From a virus: 22,104 nt of DNA. Below are positions 16,617 to 22,104 of the stretch, piece by piece (the first letter of the stretch is position 1; each line of letters starts with the position of its first letter). The notes beneath the pieces are model-generated. The model was not told the origin of the DNA, did no database searches, and saw only the letters and a program-made list of their open reading frames with translations. A program made the translations under genes and the position numbers. Location: the IMG/VR virus record IMGVR_UViG_3300042907_000215, positions 1 through 22,104 of that record, one strand, 5' to 3'.

Positions 16617-17222
16617 TTATGTATAATATGGATCTAGGTTATTAATAGTATGATAGTCATACTCAATAATAAACTTATTAAGAGTAAGTCCACGAAGAGA
16701 GGATAGTTCCGTTAGGTCTCTAACCTCTTCAAGTTGATATACCTTGATGTCATGAAAATATACATTGTTTGTCAGTGGATTGTTTAAACTTTTTTCAAGA
16801 AGATCTTTATATAATGCTGTATCTGAATCGTTTTGATTAAGCCTGCACCAACGGTTCAGGTCTTCTGCTGATGCGTCTGCTCTATCTAGTAATTGAGACA
16901 AAATTGTGCTAACATCTAAAATTTTGCTGGGAGTTGAATATACATAGTATAATAACTGCTCGCACTTAAGAGGATACAAATTAGTTCTTCTATATCTAAT
17001 AAGTCTATCATATTGAACAATTACGTCTGGTTGTTGACTTAATGCAATTCCCTCATCGTCATACTGTGTTGGTATGTCTACTCTGTTTTTGCTTAAATCA
17101 TCAATTGCTGCTGGATTAGATGGTATTGTTAAAACACTAAGCCCATATTCATTTAATACTGCTTGAATGTAAGCATTTATCCAAATTGGTGGAAATGGTA
17201 AATTTACTACATCTTTTGGCAT
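16617..17222 (-). CDS. Tail terminator-like protein
   Basis: This 201-residue protein begins MPKDVVNLPFPP, and its ATG lies one base after the stop of the upstream gene. Central features are a YPLKCEQLLYYVYS segment near residues 82-95 and a Leu-rich C-terminal part. I see no membrane segment. Tail terminators cap the finished tube and bind the head connector. In this gene order (connector, head closure, gp10-like, terminator, tube) the slot immediately before the tube protein is normally that protein. The call is mainly syntenic; a generic tail-completion protein is the alternative. It is the last gene before the tube promoter. Confidence 0.68.
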   Translation of the reverse strand: MPKDVVNLPFPPIWINAYIQAVLNEYGLSVLTIPSNPAAIDDLSKNRVDIPTQYDDEGIALSQQPDVIVQYDRLIRYRRTNLYPLKCEQLLYYVYSTPSKILDVSTILSQLLDRADASAEDLNRWCRLNQNDSDTALYKDLLEKSLNNPLTNNVYFHDIKVYQLEEVRDLTELSSLRGLTLNKFIIEYDYHTINNLDPYYT

Positions 17223-17223
17223 T

Positions 17224-17901
17224 TTACTCTACCCCCACATTAATATTTGTAATCCAACGATAGCCGACTTCTCTACCCTTTGATTTTCCAATATTTGATC
17301 CTGCTTGTAAGTTTTTCTTGTACACTTGTGGATTGCTTAAATGATCATAAATTCCAGAAGCCCTTAGAAATGTTTGTTTAAAATAATAATTCATAAAGTT
17401 ATCAAATGTTTTTTCATAGGACCCTTGAACCCAGTCTCCTCCAGGATTTGAAACATTAACTGGATTTTTTGTAAAAATTTGTTCTCCCCCAACATTAAAA
17501 GAAAGTACGGAAGCATTTCTTGGTTTAATTACAACTGGTTGGCCGTACTCCATAATTCTTGCTTTGTTGTAGAACGGAACCAAAGAACCTTGCTTAATTG
17601 ATGTTGATTGTTTAAAATCAGACTTAATCGATAATCCAAGATTGCTTACGGTATGAGTAACTTGAAAAAGTCTTTTAGATGCCATTCCAACCTTGCCCCA
17701 TTCATAAACATGGTGCATAGACATTGGATCCATTTTTGCATTTGCATCAACAAACATCTTTAATGCTTCTACTGTGTCTTTTCCTAAGTTATTTAAAAAT
17801 ACTGTTTTTCCTTTTTGTGCCCCTTCAAAAAATCCAAAAGAATAATCAACAATATTATTCATCTTTTTCATAAATTTTTTATCATCAAATTTAACTTGCA
17901 T
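17224..17901 (-). CDS. HK97 gp10-like neck / tail-completion protein
   Basis: This 225-residue protein starts at an ATG overlapping the preceding stop by one base (TAATG). It has a Lys-rich helical N-terminus (residues 1-55), then HHVYEW (63-68), a central MEYGQPVVIKP (117-127) followed by VLSFNVGGEQ, and a basic C-terminus. The segment around a Gly-Xaa-Pro-V-V-I-K-P and LSFN motif is typical of gp10-like proteins in actinobacterial and other HK97-type phages. Such proteins act at the head-tail joint or tail completion. The position after the head-closure gene fits. Confidence 0.75.
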   Translation of the reverse strand: MQVKFDDKKFMKKMNNIVDYSFGFFEGAQKGKTVFLNNLGKDTVEALKMFVDANAKMDPMSMHHVYEWGKVGMASKRLFQVTHTVSNLGLSIKSDFKQSTSIKQGSLVPFYNKARIMEYGQPVVIKPRNASVLSFNVGGEQIFTKNPVNVSNPGGDWVQGSYEKTFDNFMNYYFKQTFLRASGIYDHLSNPQVYKKNLQAGSNIGKSKGREVGYRWITNINVGVE

Positions 17902-18347
17902 TAGTCAGCCCCACTTTGGTTTTCTGTTCTTCGTAAAACAACCTTGTAGTAATCTATTGTACCAAAAGGGTTTACTACTGGATCATAAGTAGCAATTTCA
18001 TAAATTGTACCTTTTCCAGAACGCTCTCCAGAAGTTTCTTGATATATGAGTTCGTCCATACTGTTTCTTATATTTGTAATAATAATGTTTGTAAGTGAGT
18101 TACTCTCTTTATTTGTTGATTTACGAATGTCATTTTTAATTCTTCCAATAAGCATGTTTTCATTTTTTGTAAAAATCTTTGCCTTAATGTCTTCTGCTAA
18201 TGCAGTTCCTCCTGAAGTAAAATTAACAATAACGCTTTTGTCAAAAATCCAATTCTTTAAACCAGATCCATACATATCACGTTGAATAGTTGGATAGTAT
18301 ATGTCTGCAATCATTGGATACAAAAAATCTGTTGCTTCGCATGACAT
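17901..18347 (-). CDS. Head-closure (stopper)-like protein
   Basis: This 148-residue protein overlaps both neighbours by one base. It opens MSCEATDFLYPMIADIYYP and continues with a GSGLKNWIFDKSVIVNFT strand region. The C-terminal part (GTIYEIATYDPVVNPFG, YYKVVLRR) resembles the beta-barrel ending of head-closure or stopper proteins, where a line such as IYEI...P.....YYKVVLRR is common. Its role would be to plug the connector after DNA packaging and receive the tail. The assignment is mostly from gene order and size. Confidence 0.65.
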   Translation of the reverse strand: MSCEATDFLYPMIADIYYPTIQRDMYGSGLKNWIFDKSVIVNFTSGGTALAEDIKAKIFTKNENMLIGRIKNDIRKSTNKESNSLTNIIITNIRNSMDELIYQETSGERSGKGTIYEIATYDPVVNPFGTIDYYKVVLRRTENQSGAD

Positions 18348-19273
18348 TACAGCACACCAATTTTAACTCTGGAATCTGCTATATACTTTGAAAGGATTTT
18401 ATCAACTAAAAGATTTCCAGTACCATCTAATATTGATTTATGAAACTGAAGTTTAAATTGATCTGTATTATAAGTAGTTACATATCTCTTATAGTAATCA
18501 AGTTTGCCACAACGAATGTCATCTATTAACATTAATGTTGCTTCTTTAATGTCAAGAGGAACTACTTTAAATCCCGTTTCTAAAACAAAAGTAAAATCTG
18601 ATTGGTTGTCAAAAGAGTTGCCGTAGCCGATTGGTCCAAGCCAGTCTGACTGGGCAGTTGGTAAAAACAAAGGAGCCTGCTCTGATCTGTTATATTCTTC
18701 TCCTGGCAAATCTTTAATAACCGCAGTTCCATTATCACTTAACTTAAAGGTAATTCCAAAAATTGCTGGGGTTGCTAGACTGCTGTCATAGTGAAGAATG
18801 TTGTCTTGATATACTTTTAAAACTTTATGACTTTTATAGTTAATTGGTGCATAGTCAGTTCCAAGTCCTACATACTCAATTATTTTCTTTTTATAATAAA
18901 ATCCCTCTTCAAGAACTGCGTCAATAATAGATCTTGCTAAAAATTCTTGTTTTTTATATTCTGCAATTTCAGTTGCTGTAGTTGCTAAATCATTTGGATC
19001 AGCATATGGTCTATAAATTTCAAGGCTATCTTGAACAACAATGTCTGCGCCTGCTCCACTTTCGGCTTCATAGATTGTAAGGGTATAAGATCCATCATAT
19101 TTTACGTAGTCGTCATCTAAAACATAAGATACTTTTTTGTTGGCATTTGAGGTAACTTCTTCTTCAATTTCTGTAAAATCTGGGCTTTCAATAACTAATA
19201 AGTAATCAGCATAGGCACTTGGAACATCATAGGTGATAGTGATTGGGTATGGCGGAAGTCTCAGTACTTGCAT
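18347..19273 (-). CDS. Head-tail connector (adaptor) protein with an extra N-terminal beta domain
   Basis: This 308-residue protein starts at an ATG sharing one base with the preceding stop. Residues 1-88 look like a beta-sandwich (ITITYDV, YLLVIES, SYTLTIYEAE). Residues 88-140 (YRPYADPNDLATTATEIAEY, then FLARSIIDAVLEEGFYYKKK) are helical and match the pattern of connector proteins in actinobacteriophages. The C-terminal part (PLDIKEATLMLIDDIRCGKL) supports a ring-forming adaptor. It would sit under the portal and extend the DNA channel. It is larger than minimal gp6-type adaptors (about 100-170 residues) because of the N-terminal domain and a middle insertion. Confidence 0.75.
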   Translation of the reverse strand: MQVLRLPPYPITITYDVPSAYADYLLVIESPDFTEIEEEVTSNANKKVSYVLDDDYVKYDGSYTLTIYEAESGAGADIVVQDSLEIYRPYADPNDLATTATEIAEYKKQEFLARSIIDAVLEEGFYYKKKIIEYVGLGTDYAPINYKSHKVLKVYQDNILHYDSSLATPAIFGITFKLSDNGTAVIKDLPGEEYNRSEQAPLFLPTAQSDWLGPIGYGNSFDNQSDFTFVLETGFKVVPLDIKEATLMLIDDIRCGKLDYYKRYVTTYNTDQFKLQFHKSILDGTGNLLVDKILSKYIADSRVKIGVL

Positions 19274-19497
19274 TATTTAATACCATAGTGCTTTGCAAGT
19301 TCTAAAGCGCTGGCCTCTCTAACTGATTTGTGTTGTAAGTATATATCAACAAACTCTGTTTTAACAATATTATAGCCTTGATCTATGTGTCCATACTTAT
19401 CAAAATAAAGGTTTTTATCAGAGTAGATTACTGCCTGACTGTTTTGTTCTTTTACTTCAACAATCTTTTCTTGAGTTGTTTTCTTTACAGTTGACAT
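19273..19497 (-). CDS. Small unknown protein between capsid and connector
   Basis: This 74-residue protein starts at an ATG behind AAAGGAG and ends on a TAATG overlap with the connector gene. It is charged and soluble, with a Lys/Glu-rich N-terminus, a Tyr-rich middle (YSDKNLYFDKYGHIDQGYN) and a helical C-terminus (REASALELAKHYGIK). I do not recognise a family. It is the first gene after the capsid terminator and a TGATATAAT promoter, so it leads the neck operon. Head-decoration or head-completion roles are possible by position only. Confidence 0.7.
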   Translation of the reverse strand: MSTVKKTTQEKIVEVKEQNSQAVIYSDKNLYFDKYGHIDQGYNIVKTEFVDIYLQHKSVREASALELAKHYGIK

Positions 19498-19514
19498 TTT
19501 ACTCCTTTGTTATT

Positions 19515-19523
19515 ATTATATCA
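19515..19523 (-). promoter_or_regulatory. Extended -10 promoter motif for the neck operon
   Basis: The minus strand reads TGATATAAT just after the capsid gene terminator. The predicted start site is about 11 bases before the ATG at 19497, leaving a leader that is essentially the Shine-Dalgarno AAAGGAG. A -35 hexamer would fall inside the terminator stem (CTGCCC) and does not match the consensus. Confidence 0.65.
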
Positions 19524-19536
19524 GATTTAATTAAAA

Positions 19537-19562
19537 AGGGCAGAGAACGAATCCCCTGCCCT
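19537..19562 (-). terminator. Rho-independent terminator with UUCG loop after the major capsid gene
   Basis: On the minus strand an 11-bp stem (AGGGCAGGGGA / TTCTCTGCCCT, with two G-U pairs) closes the stable tetraloop TTCG and is followed by TTTTAATT. It starts 17 bases past the capsid stop at 19580. Confidence 0.9.
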
Positions 19563-19579
19563 AGATAATTGCTTAATGA

Positions 19580-20692
19580 TTAGGAAGCAGCAATGTCCTT
19601 GTAGGCAATTGCATCTTCTTCTTCAATTTGAACACCAAAACGTACAAATACGGTGTATTCAATTGTATCTTTCTTTGGAACATATTGACGATTGACGGTA
19701 ATATCCCGTTGGAATCCCCAAATACGGTTCTGTGGGAAAGTAAGATCGACATAATCTGCTGGGTAGTAAGGAACTTCCATTACGTCAACGCCAAGTACAC
19801 GAGTGGTACGGGCTCCTCCGAATGTTTGTCCTACGCCATCAAGATAGTCTTGACGATTTGCTTGTGTGCTACCGTTACGGCTTGAGAAAGCCTCAGAAAT
19901 AGCATCTGCAAGAGTACCGTTGTTACGTACGATGCTTTGGAAAACATCTGTACCTGCATAGAACTTAAGATTGTTCTTAAGTGCACGATACTTACGTGGC
20001 ATTGCATTGATAATGCCTTGCATAACTGGAGTTGTCCAGTTATCGCTTGTAACTGCTGGAAGAACTGAATCGTGTGCATCTCCATTAGTTGTGATTTTGT
20101 TAACAAAACCATCCATAATAGAAAGGAATGATCCTGTTGAACCATCTCCGTTAATAGCCAAGTCTTCGATATCATTACCGAATGCGTTGGTCATCAAACG
20201 AACAAGATGATCTTCAAGAGCAGCCCCTTCAATATTATCTTCTAGACCTTCTGATGTAACTTCCCAATCAAGACGAATCTTTTTGGTTGTCAATTCTACT
20301 TTAGAAAAAGTAGCACCAGCGTTTGTATATGCACCACTGCCTTGAGCAGCAGCACGAATTACACGCTCACCAACGTTAACTTTTTCAAGTTCCATTGTAT
20401 TTGCTCGCATTGTAACTCTACGTCCGTCTTTTGCAAGAACAGTTGCATCCCAAACATAGTCAATAAATTGACGAGCCTGTTCAGGTCGTAGAATTCCACT
20501 ACCTGCTGCACCCGAAGGATTTACAGCGTTTGGTCCGGATGTGATTCCAGAAAGAGCCGTAGGAATATTTCCTAAGATTCCTGATGCTGGAGTTGATACT
20601 CCACCAATTCCACCGGAGGCAAATCCACCCTCAGCGTTATAAGCGCCTGGTACGGAAACTCCTGGTTGATTTTTAATGATTTCTTCTGACAT
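19580..20692 (-). CDS. Major capsid protein (HK97 fold)
   Basis: I start this 370-residue protein at ATG 20692, behind GGAGGT with a seven-base gap. A TTG five codons upstream is in frame but lies over that ribosome-binding site. Residues 1-67 are a Gly/Ser/Ala-rich flexible arm. The HK97 core follows (ILRPEQARQFIDYVWDATVL from residue 67). KKIRLDWEVTSEGLEDNIEG (137-156) and the helix to LAINGDG (178-184) match the E-loop/spine-helix part of the family. The C-terminal part (VLGVDVMEVPYYP, FVRFGVQIEEEDAIAYKDI) is also typical. There is no N-terminal delta (scaffold) domain, consistent with scaffold being supplied by the upstream gene. Codons are biased to CGT, ATC and TTC, as for abundant proteins. 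Confidence 0.95.
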   Translation of the reverse strand: MSEEIIKNQPGVSVPGAYNAEGGFASGGIGGVSTPASGILGNIPTALSGITSGPNAVNPSGAAGSGILRPEQARQFIDYVWDATVLAKDGRRVTMRANTMELEKVNVGERVIRAAAQGSGAYTNAGATFSKVELTTKKIRLDWEVTSEGLEDNIEGAALEDHLVRLMTNAFGNDIEDLAINGDGSTGSFLSIMDGFVNKITTNGDAHDSVLPAVTSDNWTTPVMQGIINAMPRKYRALKNNLKFYAGTDVFQSIVRNNGTLADAISEAFSSRNGSTQANRQDYLDGVGQTFGGARTTRVLGVDVMEVPYYPADYVDLTFPQNRIWGFQRDITVNRQYVPKKDTIEYTVFVRFGVQIEEEDAIAYKDIAAS

Positions 20693-20699
20693 ATTGTTC

Positions 20700-20705
20700 A
20701 CCTCC
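20700..20705 (-). promoter_or_regulatory. Shine-Dalgarno site that fixes the capsid start
   Basis: GGAGGT on the minus strand lies seven bases before ATG 20692. It overlaps the first codons of the longer TTG-initiated reading, which therefore has no ribosome-binding site of its own. Confidence 0.85.
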
Positions 20706-20715
20706 AAGTGAATTT

Positions 20716-21252
20716 CTACTTAAACAGGTCGGAGTCTGTGAGGAACCGTCCGCCCCATATTGATTTTTGAACCATCTCTGGTTCCTGAACAATCTCACCG
20801 AGATCGCCAGACTTGCGGAAAGCGGTGTCTTGCTCTACAGCATCCACTCTCTTTCCAAATTCATTGTAAGAATCCTTAACTTCTTTAACCTCACCGGAAA
20901 TGTTTTGGATTGACTTACTTAGATCAGCAATTTGAGCCTGTAGGCTTAATACAGTCTCTTCATTTAATGATTTAACCATTGCTGTTAGATCGCCAAAGGC
21001 ATTAGCAAGAGTATTCTTGATTTCAGCAATTGCTTCAACTGCAGTGTCATCAGATTTAGCGATCTCTTCTGTTTTTTCAACAGTCTCGACAACTTCTTCT
21101 GATTTAACAATCTCAGTTTCAACAACTGCCTCATTTGTTTCAACTGCAACAGTTTCTGCAACTTCAGCATCTACGCTTTTAGTTACAACTGTCTCAGTTG
21201 CCTCTGGTACGACCTCAACATTATCAACAACGTTTGTTGTCTCTTCTGTCAT
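20716..21252 (-). CDS. Nested in-frame scaffold protein
   Basis: ATG 21252 (residue 255 of the protease) is preceded by AAGGAGGT at 21267-21260 with a seven-base gap. That is the best ribosome-binding site in the window, and nothing in the encoded protein requires it. Initiation here would give a 178-residue protein (MTEETTNVVD...) consisting of the acidic and coiled-coil part without the protease. Lambda NU3 inside gene C is the classic precedent for a scaffold nested in frame in the protease gene. Translation from this start is predicted, not shown. Confidence 0.75.
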   Translation of the reverse strand: MTEETTNVVDNVEVVPEATETVVTKSVDAEVAETVAVETNEAVVETEIVKSEEVVETVEKTEEIAKSDDTAVEAIAEIKNTLANAFGDLTAMVKSLNEETVLSLQAQIADLSKSIQNISGEVKEVKDSYNEFGKRVDAVEQDTAFRKSGDLGEIVQEPEMVQKSIWGGRFLTDSDLFK

Positions 21253-22014
21253 AGGACTTACCTCCTTTTGCATCTTAATTGCACTAATGCCTTTTGCACT
21301 ATCAACTAAGAACTTTATCATTTTATCTTTGTCTGTATCAGACTTTTCAACAAAACCTATATTTTTCATCTGACTTCCACTTGTAGGACTTAATTCAAAA
21401 TCATTATCTGAAATCATAATTAGTCCAGATTCTTTATCCCAAAAAACATTTTCTACGGCTAAATCGGCAATATCGCCTTTCATAATGTTTACGCCGTCAA
21501 CTTTTTCAATTGATACAACACTAGCAAATTGATTTGCTGGACTATCGACAAGGGATAGTTCAAATAAATCATAATCTTTAATAATTCTAATTGGGCGATC
21601 TACCTTTTCATCATATCCATCATCCCATTTATTCATAATTCCACCGATTGAAAATCCAGAAAGGGTGCCATCTAAAACCTTTTCCCAAGTGTTTTGCGCT
21701 CCTTTTGAAACGTAAGCAGAAACAAAAACTCCTGAGTAAAACTTTTTTGAGTCGGCATCAAAGTACTTATCTTCTTTAAATGAAACCATCTTGCCAACTG
21801 CAGATGGTTGATGCATTTCTCTTATATTTCCTTTAAAAGCAGCAAATGCTTTTATGCTTGCATCGCTTGTTACAATGTCATTTTGTTTGTCTAAATTATC
21901 AAGAGTTGCAAATCCCGAAACAATTCTGCGCTCTTGATCAATCTTTGAGATTGGCATAGACAATCTAAGATTGTTGCCATCCGATTTCCAATGCGCTTTA
22001 TTAATGATATCCAT
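20716..22014 (-). CDS. Capsid maturation protease fused to scaffold-like C-terminal domain
   Basis: This 432-residue protein has two parts. Residues about 20-170 are a prohead protease of the HK97/XkdF type (serine protease family). They contain RRIVSGFATLDNLDKQNDIV, the likely catalytic His68 in REMHQPSAVGK, the likely nucleophile Ser122 in SGFSIGG, and FELSLVDSPANQFA (151-164). Residues 255-432 are acidic, Val/Glu/Thr-rich and then coiled coil (LQAQIADLSKSIQN, VKEVKDSYNEFGKRV), as in scaffolds. Its stop is TAG, whereas every other complete gene here ends in TAA. The ATG at 22014 has AAGG only two bases away, and a TATAAT nine bases upstream. Start M20 would match the usual protease N-terminus but has no ribosome-binding site. 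It should process the scaffold and perhaps itself during head maturation. Confidence 0.9.
   Translation of the reverse strand: MDIINKAHWKSDGNNLRLSMPISKIDQERRIVSGFATLDNLDKQNDIVTSDASIKAFAAFKGNIREMHQPSAVGKMVSFKEDKYFDADSKKFYSGVFVSAYVSKGAQNTWEKVLDGTLSGFSIGGIMNKWDDGYDEKVDRPIRIIKDYDLFELSLVDSPANQFASVVSIEKVDGVNIMKGDIADLAVENVFWDKESGLIMISDNDFELSPTSGSQMKNIGFVEKSDTDKDKMIKFLVDSAKGISAIKMQKEVSPMTEETTNVVDNVEVVPEATETVVTKSVDAEVAETVAVETNEAVVETEIVKSEEVVETVEKTEEIAKSDDTAVEAIAEIKNTLANAFGDLTAMVKSLNEETVLSLQAQIADLSKSIQNISGEVKEVKDSYNEFGKRVDAVEQDTAFRKSGDLGEIVQEPEMVQKSIWGGRFLTDSDLFK
21260..21267 (-). promoter_or_regulatory. Strong internal Shine-Dalgarno for the nested scaffold
   Basis: The minus strand reads AAGGAGGT inside the protease gene, seven bases before the in-frame ATG 21252. 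It is stronger and better spaced than the site at the protease start itself. Confidence 0.8.
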
Positions 22015-22023
22015 ATCCTTACT

Positions 22024-22032
22024 ATTATACCA
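22024..22032 (-). promoter_or_regulatory. Extended -10 motif just before the protease gene
   Basis: The minus strand reads TGGTATAAT, ending nine bases before ATG 22014. A start site seven bases downstream would leave a leader of about two bases. It has the same TGn-TATAAT form as the other promoters in the window and no clear -35. Confidence 0.5.
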
Positions 22033-22051
22033 ACTATTTTAATACTTTTTA

Positions 22052-22104
22052 TTAATTAGAAGATCTGCCTTCGCCTTGTGCATTTCTTCCAGCAATTGTG
22101 GATG
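22052..22104 (-). CDS. C-terminal end of upstream gene, probably portal protein (partial)
   Basis: Only 16 codons and a stop are visible. In my preferred frame they read STIAGRNAQGEGRSSN and end in TAA at 22052. This frame has few G/C-ending codons (3 of 16), like the rest of the phage. A second frame (ending KADLLINKKY, stop at 22039) is also open to the window edge but has more G/C-ending codons (8 of 21). The portal gene normally precedes the protease, so portal is the likely identity; the sequence alone cannot show it. Confidence 0.4.
   Translation of the reverse strand, partial: STIAGRNAQGEGRSSN

Noticed and set aside
20693-20707. Longer capsid protein starting at TTG 20707
   Set aside because: That start overlaps the Shine-Dalgarno site of ATG 20692 and has none of its own.
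21017-21373. 118-codon plus-strand Ser/Thr-rich frame
   Set aside because: Antisense shadow of the Val/Glu/Thr-rich scaffold region.
22039-22104. Alternative frame for the upstream partial gene ending KADLLINKKY
   Set aside because: Open to the window edge, but its third-position G/C is higher than typical for the phage; kept as an alternative, not the main call.

Overview
The window is the late structural module (head, neck, tail) of a tailed double-stranded DNA phage or prophage with a long, flexible siphovirus-type tail. All genes lie on the minus strand, so the module is transcribed from high to low coordinates. I judge G+C by eye at about one third. The genes are packed tightly: several stop/start pairs share one base, and no intergenic gap reaches 100 bases. 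The head and neck proteins resemble those of actinobacteriophages. Two apparently leaderless genes and promoters built on an extended -10 without a -35 fit such a host. I cannot name the host; a low-GC actinobacterium is a guess. No integrase, tRNA, CRISPR array or insertion sequence is present.

Order along transcription: a short upstream C-terminus, probably the portal (22104-22052); a capsid maturation protease with a fused scaffold-like tail, which also appears to encode a separate scaffold from an internal start (22014-20716, nested start 21252); the major capsid protein (20692-19580) followed by a strong terminator; then a new promoter driving a small unknown protein, a head-tail connector, a head-closure-like protein, an HK97 gp10-like protein and a tail-terminator-like protein (19497-16617). 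Next is a major tail protein with its own promoter and its own terminator (16531-15866). It is followed by two paralogous tail assembly chaperone genes (15795-15106 and 15060-14743), a 3241-residue tape measure protein (14716-4991), a distal-tail-like protein (4991-4356), and a very large tail-tip protein running off the left edge (4355-1).

Three points stand out. First, most siphophages make the two chaperone forms (G and G-T) from one locus by programmed frameshifting. Here a G-T-like fusion and a G-only protein are two complete paralogous genes with different start signals and codon usage. Second, the tape measure protein carries about 650 residues of extra sequence between two near-identical repeats. 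Inside it is a segment with the ordered residues of a protein-kinase-like (HipA/PI3-4-kinase-like) fold. Third, a recurring TGATATAAT-type promoter motif and two terminators divide the operon, so that the most abundant proteins (capsid, tail tube, G-only chaperone) lie in separately controlled units.
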